This document shows, piece by piece, positions 10,901 through 20,345 of a stretch of 23,597 bases of DNA; position 1 is the stretch's first letter, and every line of letters starts with the position of its first letter. The notes beneath the pieces are model-generated. The model did not search any database. It was not told where the DNA came from and worked only from the letters and a program-made list of their open reading frames with translations. A program made the position numbers and the translations under genes. The stretch covers positions 1-23,597 of the forward strand of contig JAWQRM010000369.1 of assembly GCA_033557675.1 (NCBI GenBank), read 5' to 3'. Origin of the DNA: Coptodactyla brooksi (lineage: Eukaryota > Arthropoda > Insecta > Coleoptera > Scarabaeidae).

Positions 10901-13900
10901 AAATTTAAAGAAACAGTGTCAATCAAGATGTTAACTAATAACGCAATAATTTATTTTTCTGGTAAACATATTGATAAAATTGTGATTGAGATATGATTGG
11001 ACAATGACGAATTAATATGTAACTAGCGCTAAAGATCTCGAAATGATAAATTTATCGCAATAACTTTATTTATTGCTGTAAACAAAATGATTTTCTAGTA
11101 TAAATTGATAATGAATTGAATATGTAAAAACTTAAAAATACTTCCGAAGACGTTTTTTGTTTTGTTTCTAATTATTTCCGAATTTAAGTACGATTAAACT
11201 AAAATTTGGTTTATCATTTAAAAACAGATGATATTTCATTAAATAAAACTATTGTTCTAGGTATAATTCCGAGTTTTTTAGATTTTTTTATTATTTTTTA
11301 ATTTTCTTGTCTTGCTATCAGCCCAAACAAAAATTATAATTCTAGTACCAAAGAAAAACAAAAAGCTGCTGTAAACAGAGGTCAAAGAAGGTTCCTAAAG
11401 CAGCTTCCTAAAGAGGAACACTGAAGACTTTTTTTAATATTGCTGGTACCAATTAAGATAAAATTATAAACTTAAAGTATAATAACAATCAAATAAATGC
11501 AGAAAGGATTGTTGCAATAAGAAAACTTTCGTTTTAACACTTTTAACATTTTGATCAAAATGGTCCTAATCATTGGATAGGAAGTAAATTTTACATCAAC
11601 CTTTTTGTATTGATTTTTTCTTCAATATTATTAAATAAAAGATTAAATATTCATACGTTATTATTACAAAATGGTATTTCGTTATCTTGTTTCGACCGAA
11701 CGCATCGTTTTGGAACAAAATCAATATAAGTTAATGAGTTTAATCATAGATCTATTGGTGCATTGCATAATAGTAGGTAGCCGTGGTGAAATATAGGATA
11801 TTTACCGCAACTTTTTCCTACTTTTGATCCTAGAACGTATTGATAATATTTTACATTTAAATTCAGCCCTAACAAGACAAGTATATCGTTTTGTAGTAAA
11901 CAGGTCTGAAATATTAGGTTTTTATGTAAAAATTGGAAAACATTCAATTTGTTATTTTTTCTCATTTGAGGATCTATAACTTCTTTATGAAGTTACATAT
12001 CCTTAAATGAGGAATAATTGTCAGCACTACACCAAAACAGGAAAATACCTGCTCGACACAAGTTTCGCTAGCGGAGTTAGTGTCATCAGGAACGACGAAA
12101 GACTGGAATATACTTCCATCATCACTGTATGTAATACTAGTAACATATTGCCCCCGAATATCTGAACACTCTGTAGAAGAGAATAAGTTATGCATTGGAG
12201 GTATCAAGCTGTTGAAAACAAGTAATTTTAAACACGATCTTACATTGTTGATAATTTGTTATTGTACCTAAATGATGGTCACATTCGAAATATACGAATT
12301 TCGCAAGAACCTTGCACTTTGACTTAATTTTATTTATCGGTAAGATGTCTTACGTGTTTTCTTCATAGTTATTTAATAATTTAATTTTAAAGATTTTAAA
12401 GAAAGGCGTTATATGGATAAGGTTGTTTTATGAGTATAGTATTCTGTTTGACAAATGTTATTTCCGCACCAGCACTAGTAATAATATTATCTTGGACTTG
12501 ATTATCACTTGTTGTTTTTATCAAGTTTTACTATATAAGATCTTGGTCTATCATTTTATATATTTCTAACCATAACTATTGTACATACTGTTTTATTAGT
12601 TATCTCAGCTTATAAGCTAATGCGTTACCATGTCTAAAAACCGAGATAATTCTTTTAGATTTTCAGATTAAGGAATTTATTTAATTGGTATTTTATCAGT
12701 ACCAGCCTTAATACTTTATCCTGTTAACATGTGACCAACATATTTAATTTTTGTTACTCTGAACTTACAATTATCATTGTTGATTTCTAGACTTTTCTAT
12801 TTTGCCCTTTCCAGAAATAAAAAATGTTCATCAATATATGTTTTGACATCTTTAATATCTTAATTTAAAGATAATGGCCAGATATCCCTAGTTGTATCCC
12901 GAATTAAAAAATATTTTGTCATTTCAACTCATTTCCTCAAAAGTTGGCAACTGATGGTCTTCTCGGACAATTCTTTTATTCAAGTTTTGCGGGCTTACAC
13001 AAATTATTATTTTAAGCTAATAGTTTTATCGCCTACTATTATTTTCAACTCAGATTCTAGCAGGGGTATTGATAAGTCATGTGATCAAGAAATTCTCAAT
13101 ATTACAAGGTTCCGTGATGATCATCAATTTCTCAATGATACCAAAATTCAATTGTATGGTGTTGTCAATTAATTTCTACGATTACGTCGCAAGAATCAGT
13201 CACTTTGTCACCACCATAACTTTATCCTTTTCTAACTTATTTTTAAGTCCTAATTCTCGAAAAATATGTTTTGATATTACGTTAATATATGCTCCGGAAT
13301 TTTTATTGCCTGACACTAATCATTCTGTCATACATACAGATAGCAGTAACCTTTTTGTGTTTTTATTCTGATAGAATTTAGTATTGAGTATAATACGTGA
13401 TGACGAAGCATTTTTAATTATTTACATCATAATATTGTTTTCAATATTATGATGTAAATATTATATTAAAACAAACAAGTTTTCTGAAAGTTTTGATTAG
13501 GTATAGAAATTGAAGAAGTATGGAATATTTACAATTCGAAACAAATCATAATTATACCGAAAATAAAACAAATTAAGGTAAACAATGTAAACTTTAAAGC
13601 ATAGATATTTGAAAACATATTCGTCGATTTTAGCAAAATAATGTTTGTTTGTAGGAATTAACACGTAAATCTAACAATTTTGCAAAAGAATTACCAGTAT
13701 ATATCATTAATATGTATAAACTGTTCAACAATATTAAGCAGTCATCGTTGTTTTTGCATAAGATTTGTTAAGCTAACATTTAATTATTTGTTCATATTCC
13801 TTTCAGAGTTTTCCAGCCATTGGTGTTAGGCTACATGCTGCGATTATTTACCGGACGACAGGAAACTGATAACCCAGAATTAGAAAAATACCTTTCAGGC

Positions 13901-16900
13901 CTTATTTTAATATGTGTGGTATTTCTTTCGGTTCTACTTCAACATCATACGAATTTTGGTCAACAATCGGTTGGAATGCGAGTTAGGATATCCGTTTCTA
14001 CGTTGGTTTACAGAAAAGTAAGTCTGCTTTGTATTTATCAGTCTTAAGAGTAAGCATAACTTTAATTACCTTTTTAAGATGCTGAGGCTTAGTAAAAAAT
14101 CTCTTGGGGACACTGCTGCTGGGAAGGTGGTAAATTTACTAGCAAATGATGTTCAGCGTTTCGATTTCGTGGCGATAGCTCTTCACTTCTTCTGGATTTC
14201 GCCTTTCCAAGTAGCTGCAGTTACGTATTTCATCTACGATCAAGTTGGCATAGCATGTCTTTCCGGCATTCTTAGTATGGTGGTGCTTACTTTGCCTTTA
14301 CAAGCGGTTATGGGCAAACTTACGACAAAATTCCGTGGAAAAGTGGCCGTGAGAACTGATTCCAGAGTGAAGATGATGAACGAAATAATATCTGGTATTC
14401 AAGTAATTAAGATGTACGCGTGGGAAAAACCATTCGAAAAATTGGTTCACGCTACTCGCATAAATGAGGTCAAAGCGATCAAAGCAGCTAATTACATCCG
14501 AGCGGTGTTCTTGAGTTCTATGGTATTTGTTGAAAGAACTACACTTTTCTTAACATTAATCACTTACGCTCTTTTGGATAATCGGCTAACATCAGATGTG
14601 ACATATACATTAACTCAATATTTCAATTTGCTCCAAATGGCTTTGGCCATCTTCATTCCCTTGGCTATCCAAATGACTGCGGAAAGTTTGGTCTCCTTAA
14701 GAAGATTGAAGGAGTTTTTATTGTTGGATGAACGACAAGTTAATAATATGGTCAGAACCGATGATAAGGCCATTGAAGTAACAAAAGTCAGCGCTGGATG
14801 GACATCAGAAAACGAAACGTTAAAGGAACTCAATATAAACATCAAGCCTGGCTCGTTATGCGCAATTATAGGTCCCGTTGGTTCCGGAAAAAGTTCGATT
14901 TTACAATTGCTACTAGGTGAACTCCAATCACAATCTGGCCAAATAAAAGTTGGCGGTAATGTGTCATATTCATCCCAGGAACCTTGGCTATTCGGCTCCA
15001 ATGTGCAAGGCAATATTCTTTTTGGTCAAGAACATAACAAACAACATTACAATAAAGTAGTTAAAGTATGCGCCTTAGAAAAAGATTTCCAACAATTTCC
15101 ACAAGGGGATAAAACATTAGTTGGTGAACGTGGAGTTTCTCTAAGTGGGGGTCAAAGAGCGCGAATTAATTTAGCCAGAGCGGTATATAGAGATTCTGAT
15201 ATCTACTTATTGGACGACCCATTATCTGCGGTCGATACCCACGTGGGTAAACATCTGTTCGAAGAATGTATTTTACGATATTTAAACGGGAAAACAAGAA
15301 TATTGGTTACTCATCAGTTACAATACTTGAAAAAAGCTGATATGATTATAGTCATGAGTGATGTAAGTGTAATAAAGATCTTTGCAGGCCTGTTATAATA
15401 TCGTTTTGTGTTTAGGGAAGAATTGAAGCTCAAGGAACATTTGAAGAACTATCCAGATCCGATTTAGATTTTACGAAAATGTTGGTAGCTGCCGATGAAA
15501 CCATAGAAAAGAAGCAAGGTCCTGAAAAAGGTTTACGAACTCGTCAAGAATCTATATCATCAATGAGCGTATGTATTTTTTATATCTTGATATCTCGGTT
15601 TTATCTGAAATACTATATCAAATCAATATGTAACAACAATCGGTGTAGTGTTAAATACTAGTTTCTCATTTTCACAGAGTAACGGAACCAGTATCGATGA
15701 AGAGGAGTTAGAAGTAAAAAGGGACGACGAAGAAATTATTATTCCTAGTCGATCTGCTAGTATCGATTATGTTAAAGCTGCTGGTAGCATTTGTATACTA
15801 CTTACTCTTGCACTTGTGATAGTAACGAGTCAAACAGCATGCAGCGGTGTTGATTATTTTGTAACTTATTGGACCCAACAGGAAGAACAAAGATACATGA
15901 ACGAATTGCACGCTGAAGGAGGTGAAAGCAAAACTGAGACTGTGTACGGCATTTTACATAAAGTGGAGCGATCTACAATAAATGCATTTAGATACATGTT
16001 TGGTACATCTTCAGACGTTACCTATAATATCGAACAGCGTGACATAAAAGACGACGATGGACTTATCAACACTTACATTGCAATATATATTTATACAGGA
16101 TTGATCGTCGCAATTATAGCATTAACTGTTATGAGGTCCTATTTATTCTTCAAATGCGCTAGTACTGCTTCCAAAAACTTACATGCGAAGATGTTTAACT
16201 GTTTATTGAAAACGCCAATGAGATTCTTCGACACAAACCCAAGCGGTAGGATTCTGAATCGATTCTCTAAAGATACTGGTGCTATGGATGAAACATTGCC
16301 TAGAGTTCTTAGCGAAGCTATGCAGATTATGCTCGTTATGGTTGGGTCGCTAGTGTTGATCAGTATTGCAAATAATTGGATGATGATAGCCATAGCTGTC
16401 TTAGTTGTCGTTTTCATTGTATTGAGAAGATGGTTTCTGGTAACAGCAAAAAGCATTAAACATGTTGAAGGGATTGCTAAAAGTCCAGTATTTTCTCTTC
16501 TAAATTCCACACTGAACGGCATATCTACTATTAGAGCTGCGAACGCCGAAAGTTCTCTGATTAAAGAATTCGACAAACATCAAGACGCGCACACTTCAGC
16601 TTGGTTTATGACTATATCTGCAATGGTTTCCTTCGGATTATGGTTAGATTTGCTTTGCGTGGTCTTCTTGACATGTATCATTGTTAGTTTTATAGCTATC
16701 AGTGAAGGTAAGCATATTATCAAAATATAAGAATGTTAGATTTTTAAAATGTCCTCATGCTTAGGAACGGATGTTAGTGGCGCTATGGTTGGGTTAGCTA
16801 TTTCCCAATCGCTTGGTCTAACTGGTATGTTGCAACACGGTATGAGACAGACAGCAGAAGTGGTTAATCAACTTACCAGCGTGGAACGTATCCTGCAATA

Positions 16901-17903
16901 CACAAAATTGGATACAGAAGGACCATTTGATAGTCCAGAAGGTAAGCTGATTACAATAAAAATGAGAATGTACCATATAATTAAATATCACGTTGTTAAA
17001 TATCCTGCATTTGGTCTTTTCAGATAGGAAGCCACCTAAAGATTGGCCTGTGAAAGGAAATATTAAGTTCAACAAAATGTACCTAAAATATTCCCCTGAA
17101 GATCCTCCAGTACTCAAAGACTTAAACATTCAAATCAAGACGGGTGAGAAGATTGGTATTGTGGGACGAACGGGTGCTGGAAAATCATCTTTAATGTCTG
17201 CTTTATTCAGACTAGCACCTATTGAAGGGGAAATCTTTGTAGACAATATAGATACCGCCACAGTTGGATTACACGATGTCAGGTCCAAAATTTCTATTAT
17301 TCCGCAGGAACCTGTATTGTTTTCTGCTCCGCTGCGGTACAATCTAGATCCTTTTAATGAATACAGTGACATTGACTTATGGAGTGCCCTGGAGGAGGTG
17401 GAATTGAAAGAAGCCGTGCCATCATTGGACTTCAAAGTGGAGGAAGGTGGAGCCAATTTCAGCGTTGGTCAAAGACAGTTAATTTGTTTAGCTAGAGCTA
17501 TAATTAGAAATAACAAAGTTCTGGTGATGGATGAAGCTACTGCCAACGTAGACCCACAGTAAGAATTAAAATAATTACATTAGATGTTTTCGTAATCATT
17601 TTATTTTTCTCTAGAACTGATGGATTGATTCAAGGAACTATTAGAAAGAAATTCAAAGAATGCACAGTATTAACAATTGCACACAGATTGAACACAATCA
17701 TGGATTCGGATAAAGTATTAGTGATGGATTCAGGGAAAATGATTGAGTTTGACCATCCACATATTTTGCTACAAAATAGCAATGGCCACTTTACCAAAAT
17801 GGTAGAGGAGACCGGTCCTGCTATGAGTACAAATTTAAGGAAAATTTCTAGTTTTACATACAGTAAATTAACAGAACCTGAAGTTGAAATCAGTAGGTTG
17901 TAA
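7884..17903 (+). CDS. ABCC4: ABCC4/MRP4-like ABC exporter (lethal(2)03659-type), complete gene, nine coding exons
   Basis: The exons 7884-7957, 8070-8315, 13807-14017, 14079-15362, 15416-15568, 15678-16707, 16765-16941, 17024-17558 and 17615-17903 join to 3999 nt, 1332 aa plus TAA. All introns are GT-AG and the phases agree throughout. Human ABCC4 is of almost equal length. The order is short cytosolic N terminus (no TMD0), TMD1 (about 85-390), NBD1 (about 410-620), linker, TMD2 (about 690-1040), NBD2 (about 1065-1320). NBD1 has Walker A GPVGSGKSS (442-450), Q-loop Gln477, LSGGQ (532-536), Walker B LLDD (Asp in place of the catalytic Glu, as usual in ABCC) and H-loop His589. NBD2 has GRTGAGKSS (1106-1114), FSVGQ (1204-1208), DE at 1228-1229 and His1260, so only site 2 should be hydrolytically competent. 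Family role: ATP-driven export of organic anions, cyclic nucleotides and xenobiotics at the plasma membrane; the actual substrate is unknown. LSVGQ being FSVGQ, and DEATANVD, are both typical of the ABCC4 branch. Confidence 0.96.
8070..8315 (+). CDS. ABCC4: ABCC4-like exon 2 (residues 25-107)
   Basis: Acceptor TTACAG ends at 8069 and donor GTGAGC begins at 8316. It encodes WMGKLFYKGVKRGINVNDLF, the elbow region with NWEKEL, and the start of the first membrane helix (SYMVYGLMLFVLYVGLR). The conceptual stop at 8317 is inside the intron. It is followed by the only long intron of the gene. Confidence 0.94.
8316..9130. other. Left part of intron 2, nothing recognisable
   Basis: AT-rich intronic DNA with small AT hairpins (for example TAGTACT and AGTACTA near 8785-8802). 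No coding track or repeat that I can name. Confidence 0.5.
9136..9175. repeat. Perfect hairpin, 17-nt arms, in the mariner 3' tail
   Basis: AAAAATGCTTTCATTTT (9136-9152) and AAAATGAAAGCATTTTT (9159-9175) are exact complements with a 6-nt loop TTTGTG. The right arm belongs to the shared 3' tail of the minus-strand mariner. The left arm lies just beyond it and has no counterpart in the copy at 6184-6640. Confidence 0.85.
9139..9690 (-). mobile_element. Mariner element, second copy, inverted, dead transposase 3' half
   Basis: On the minus strand the track reads TTINCKIYCHQLDKLHD, NRKGIVFHKDNNARPHTSLV, SYSPDLAPSDYYLFRFLQ (frame ending near 9310), then FTSKETVKNDLNQFF, KDQKFYECAIILLPKRW and DQNGEYVLT with a stop at about 9195. 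A frameshift lies near 9340, and FHKDNNARPHT carries an extra Asn inside the otherwise conserved HxDNARPHT motif. The first catalytic Asp and the N terminus are missing. On the 5' side stand shortened GCAAAATTTTTGG repeats, as in the copy at 5850-6640. The element is antisense to the ABCC gene inside intron 2. Confidence 0.88.
9885..10400 (-). mobile_element. Tc1/mariner-superfamily transposase fragment of a different, plant/oomycete-like type
   Basis: The minus-strand frame 10395-10076 gives ARLTFCLSFKDFHKHVHIDDKWSY, then a Tyr/Thr-rich segment, KEEEPYRTCKSKCFITKV, and DKIGYDLSFTKRLLNEAR. Further left (about 9960-9900), in another frame, stands QPPNSLDFNIG. HIDDKW with the first catalytic Asp, EEEPYRTCKSK and PPNS.D.N are hallmarks I know from the mariner-like transposases common in plants and oomycetes and also present in some arthropods. 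The segment between them, which should hold the second Asp (QDN), is not readable. Internal stops and a frame change show it is dead. An open frame to the right (10622-10419) may be its N-terminal part, but I cannot support that. Confidence 0.65.
10640..11740. other. Middle of intron 2, nothing recognisable
   Basis: AT-rich intronic DNA. An 8-nt inverted pair AAGCTGCT/AGCAGCTT and a short duplication of TTCCTAAAG lie near 11363-11415. No coding evidence. Confidence 0.45.
11974..13372 (-). mobile_element. Ty3/gypsy-type LTR retrotransposon remnant, antisense in intron 2
   Basis: Minus-strand translation gives retroelement landmarks in the expected order. There is a protease-like SGAYINVIS (13299-13265), an N-terminal reverse-transcriptase segment HQLPTFEEM (12956-12930), CKFRVTKIKYVGHML (about 12770-12726) followed by KELSRFLDMVTH (about 12640), and an integrase-core-like stretch VFSCFGVVLTI in the frame 12207-11974. 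Spacing between landmarks is much shorter than in an intact element, and frames shift with several stops, so large internal deletions are likely. No LTR pair or primer-binding site could be recognised by eye. More of the element may continue left to about 11750. It is not able to encode a working product. Confidence 0.65.
13419..13460. repeat. Perfect hairpin, 19-nt arms
   Basis: TATTTACATCATAATATTG (13419-13437) is exactly complementary to CAATATTATGATGTAAATA (13442-13460) around a TTTT loop. It lies in intron 2, 347 nt before the exon 3 acceptor and just outside the gypsy remnant. It would form a strong stem-loop in the pre-mRNA. No element family is recognised. Confidence 0.9.
13807..14017 (+). 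CDS. ABCC4: ABCC4-like exon 3 (residues 107-177)
   Basis: Acceptor TTTCAG ends at 13806 and donor GTAAGT begins at 14018. It encodes RVFQPLVLGYMLRLF (end of membrane helix 1), a short acidic outer loop (RQETDNPELEKY), helix 2 (SGLILICVVFLSVLLQHH) and the VGMRVRISVSTLVYRK intracellular stretch. It ends in phase 0. Intron 3 is 61 nt. Confidence 0.95.
14079..15362 (+). CDS. ABCC4: ABCC4-like exon 4 (residues 178-605): rest of TMD1 and most of NBD1
   Basis: Acceptor TTTAAG ends at 14078. The ATG at 14079 is an internal Met, since LRLSKKSLGDTAAGKVVNLL continues directly from exon 3. It carries the ISGIQVIKMYAWEKPF coupling region, the remaining TMD1 helices, and the NBD1 motifs Walker A, Q-loop, LSGGQ, Walker B and H-loop. 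It ends in phase 0 at ...MIIVMSD before GTAAGT at 15363; read-through would hit a stop soon after. Intron 4 is 53 nt. Confidence 0.97.
15416..15568 (+). CDS. ABCC4: ABCC4-like exon 5 (residues 606-656): end of NBD1 and linker
   Basis: Acceptor TTTAG ends at 15415. GRIEAQGTFEELSRSDLDF is the usual tail of an ABCC NBD1, followed by a charged Lys/Glu/Ser-rich linker (RTRQESISSMS) that may be a phosphorylation region (inference). Donor GTATGT is at 15569 and the phase is 0. Intron 5 is 109 nt. Confidence 0.93.
15678..16707 (+). CDS. ABCC4: ABCC4-like exon 6 (residues 657-1000): linker and most of TMD2
   Basis: Acceptor TTCACAG ends at 15677. It opens with an acidic stretch (SNGTSIDEEELEVKRDDEE), then a helix AAGSICILLTLALVIVTS, YFVTYWT, and a long hydrophilic outer loop of about 75 residues rich in Glu/Lys/Asp. 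Further helices follow, and the conserved MRFFDTNPSGRILNRFSKD element. It ends in phase 1 before GTAAGC at 16708. Intron 6 is 57 nt. Confidence 0.96.
16765..16941 (+). CDS. ABCC4: ABCC4-like exon 7 (residues 1000-1059): last TMD2 helix
   Basis: Acceptor TGCTTAG ends at 16764. GTDVSGAMVGLAISQSLGL, then the MRQTAEVVNQLTSVERILQY element typical of the ABCC TMD2-NBD2 junction. Donor GTAAGC is at 16942 and the phase is 1. Intron 7 is 82 nt. Confidence 0.95.
17024..17558 (+). CDS. ABCC4: ABCC4-like exon 8 (residues 1059-1237): most of NBD2
   Basis: Acceptor TTTTCAG ends at 17023. DRKPPKDWPVKGNIKF leads into NBD2, with Walker A GRTGAGKSS, Q-loop IIPQEPVLF, signature NFSVGQRQL and Walker B KVLVMDEATANVD with the catalytic Glu intact. 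It ends in phase 2 inside DPQ before GTAAGA at 17559. Intron 8 is 56 nt. Confidence 0.96.
17615..17903 (+). CDS. ABCC4: ABCC4-like exon 9 (residues 1237-1332): end of NBD2 and C terminus
   Basis: Acceptor TCTCTAG ends at 17614. TDGLIQGTIRKKFKECTVL, H-loop TIAHRLNTI (His1260), VLVMDSGKMIEFDHP, then a short tail ending in EVEISRL and TAA at 17901-17903. No PDZ-type end like that of some MRP4 proteins is seen. Confidence 0.96.
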
Positions 17904-17970
17904 AAAGTATTACACCAATTAATTAGATATAGATAGATATATTTATTTATAAATTATTGTGATATATGTA

Positions 17971-17976
17971 AATAAA
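17971..17976 (+). terminator. Polyadenylation signal of the ABCC4-like gene
   Basis: AATAAA stands 68 nt after the stop codon and is followed by a GT-rich tract (TTTTATATGATG...GTTGTTTT). This fits a short 3' UTR. Confidence 0.8.
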
Positions 17977-18037
17977 GTTTTATATGATGTAAACTGTTGT
18001 TTTAATGAGCATTTATCAAAATGTAAACAAACCAAGT

Positions 18038-18074
18038 AAGGTTTGCAATTTTTTAGTTAAAGGTTTGCAATTTT
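18038..18074. repeat. Two-copy short tandem repeat
   Basis: AAGGTTTGCAATTTT occurs at 18038-18052 and 18060-18074 (22-bp period), just past the ABCC 3' end. The sequence recalls the GTTTGCAAAATTTT units of the mariner-linked array, but it is too short to assign. Confidence 0.6.
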
Positions 18075-18164
18075 GTAACAGTTCGAAAGCAACAGAAAAC
18101 TACATAAAATGTTTTTCTTATTAGAGGATAGAATACTGAAAGTTTCAGATAATTTATTTTAGCA

Positions 18165-18370
18165 ATCCTTTAAAGTCTTGATTCACATCTAGACTACTTT
18201 CCTGAAAATTTAGGTGCAGTTAGCATGCATCAAGATGAAAAATTTCAAAATAGAAAAGAACAGAGAGGCGATATCAAGAAAGATGGAATATCAGCATGAT
18301 ATGGAGCTACTGCTAGATGTTAGAAAAGACCGATCCCAGCAAAAATCTTGAAGAGGCAAAGCGGAAAAAG
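18165..18370 (+). pseudogene. Second fragment of the uncharacterised repeated family (C-terminal part)
   Basis: One frame gives LDSHLDYFPENLGAVS, and after a frame change RRYQERWNISMIWSYC, a stop (TAG) where the other copy has Trp, then MLEKTDPSKN. The copy at 206-1421 has FLPENLGALSDEQG and RYQGHCNPSMMGDYCW in the same order, so these are the same family. Only about 60 residues are readable. The orientation (+) is the same as in the left copy. The rest of the element is not recognisable around it. Confidence 0.65.
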
Positions 18371-19400
18371 AAGCTTTGAGGGAAAGAAGAAAGAACATTA
18401 CTATAAGGACTTACCTTGTACAGATCTTAATTTTTCATATAATGATTGCTTCAACTAGGGTATAAATGTAATTTGTGTGGATTTATGATTTAAAATATGA
18501 ATAAAATGTAAGGACTTCGTAATTGCAGTTATTCCCTTCAAAATACGTGATCCTTGCATGAAAAAACTTTAGGAATTAAAATAATTTTCAAAATGTATTT
18601 TTTTCAGACCTGAAGTTTTGGCTGTTGCCAAGGCAACTGTGAATAGAGGAATGGAAAAGTATCATTTTATACCTATGAATGCTATGATAATTTTAGGCGC
18701 ATATAAAGAAAATCGAACAATTTCAAAAACAGAAAATTCTCTGAAAAATGTCATCATTGCGCGAAACGATGATTCATAATTTAAAAACCAAATAGAACCA
18801 TTTGAAAAATATTTTCAAATTTTTTTAATTTCGAAATTTTTGTGAATGGAAAAAAATCTAAATGGAAAGACAAACAAATTTATTGAATATTTTAAAAATA
18901 AACATATTTAATATAGAACTAAAATCTTGAGACTAGAACAAGAGAAATAGCTTTAAAGAAATGGATAAGTATGTTCTCTGAAATGGAAACAGAATTTCCT
19001 GAATGATACATGGACCCAATACATTTAATGTGTCAATACATTTTTTCAATATCAGGTGTTAATGGTAATGTAATAGTTTCTTTACTCGAAATTCAAGTGT
19101 CAGACAAAAGCAATCTTCTTTCAACTAATACAGGACAACGTACTCTGCAATGTCTCAAAATTATAACTTCAATTATTTTGAAATGCACTATTTTATTTTA
19201 TAAAAATAAAACTTTACTGGTAAAGCAAATTTAAGTCAGAAGTTTGAAAGTAAGCATAATTGTTCTAAAGGTGCACTAAATTTACAATGAAATCAGTTTG
19301 TTTCTAAGAATCTTTTGTAAAAAATGAATTATTGTTAATTTGTGATATCTGTGTATGTTGTCCTGTTTGGTATTTATAATTTATTTCTTAGATTAAAATT
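18371..19400. other. AT-rich intergenic DNA, nothing supported
   Basis: No coding track, transposase motif or structured repeat that I can name. A copy of GCTGTTGCCAAGGCAAC (18620-18636) contains a short inverted pair and may be a repeat edge. Confidence 0.45.
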
Positions 19401-19459
19401 TAAGTTTATAATCAACATCGCTAGACACTTAAACTTTAAATATCTAACGATGGTGCCTT

Positions 19460-20060
19460 TTATTGAGCGTTCCAATTTTGCTTACAAAACTACTTATTAC
19501 TCTGTACTTATACAACCCATGTTACCAAATGCTTTGAATAAGTTCAGACAAGTAGGGACAGCAACACGTGCAATAACCCATACAAGATTTGTATCGTGGT
19601 TGGAAATATGTACCTTTAACCGTTAGCCACAATCGGAAAAGAGTGATTTCATCATTCTGCAATTGCCTTTATGTAGACTGTTCCAAAATGGTATTTTCAA
19701 AGCACCATGTCACTTTAGTATTAATGGCAAACTTCCACCATGGTACTTCAAATTCTGACGGCAGTACGTGCTATTCGTTGTAAGTATCCACCAAATAGTC
19801 ACCCCAGATTTTTGTTAACTATAGCTTGATGCTTAGCAAGAGAATTAAAGAAAACCTGTATTTCCAGAGTCAAATCAACAAGCAGACCAACACATCCTGC
19901 AAATGGAACTCTAAGCTATTTGCAGAAATTTTATGAGGAGCGTGTAATTAGTACTCCAGACTTTTACCTGATGGGCTGAATTAAAAACAGTAGTTTATCA
20001 TCAACAGCACACATTTGTTGTACTACATCCAACTGAACATAACAACTGGTGGGCATCAAG
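19460..20060 (+). pseudogene. Possible dead DDE transposase of the DUF4817-associated type (weak)
   Basis: Around 19920-20035 the translation gives YLQKFYEERVIS, then TPDFYLMG, a stop, and after a frame change LKTVVYHQQHTF. I know a similar order (WIxR, SPDLTPxDFxLWG, LKxxVY) from a widespread insect transposase group whose N terminus carries DUF4817. FRQVGTATRA near 19540 could belong to its N-terminal region. The stretch between does not align by eye. Confidence is low; it could be an unrelated decayed sequence. Confidence 0.35.
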
Positions 20061-20074
20061 ATGGCAATGAATCT

Positions 20075-20345
20075 TACGAGAGGTAAAGAGTATTAGTACT
20101 TAATTGCAAAAGAGAAATACCTGAGCAGTGGTCATTACAAACTGGTATGCAGCTAAATAAGAATATACTGATTAATAAGAACAGTAGGAAAAGTTGGATT
20201 AGGAAGTAGAAATGAAAGAGCGCATTGATTAGACTTCTGTAAAGGGACTTAAATCATAGTTGGTAATACTCTGCACAAAATTGTAAAAAGGAGAAATACA
20301 TTCGTACCTCAAGAATAAATAGGCGATTCTAATTAGGTAAGATGA
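20075..20345 (+). mobile_element. LINE fragment, endonuclease region (+)
   Basis: VVITNWYAAK, then KVGLGSRNERAH, stop, LDFCKGT, stop, IIVGNTLHKIVKRRNTFVPQE. The order NxAK, NERG-like, LxxFC, NTL, KRRxT is the middle of the apurinic endonuclease of RTE/Jockey-like non-LTR retrotransposons. Two in-frame stops show decay. It overlaps in content with the start of the minus-strand fragment at 20655-21480, so it is from another copy. Confidence 0.6.

Noticed and set aside
14079..14081. ATG at 14079 as the start of the ABC transporter
   Set aside because: Exons 1-3 upstream join in phase and encode the expected ABCC N terminus and first helices; this Met is internal.
14615..15013. 132-codon minus-strand frame inside the NBD1 exon
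   Set aside because: Shadow of the coding strand; the same holds for the minus-strand frames at 16139-16576 and 17130-17456.
17024..17558. FSVGQ in NBD2 as an unusual signature change
   Set aside because: Phe in place of Leu before SVGQ is typical of the ABCC4 branch, so it supports the assignment and is not an anomaly.
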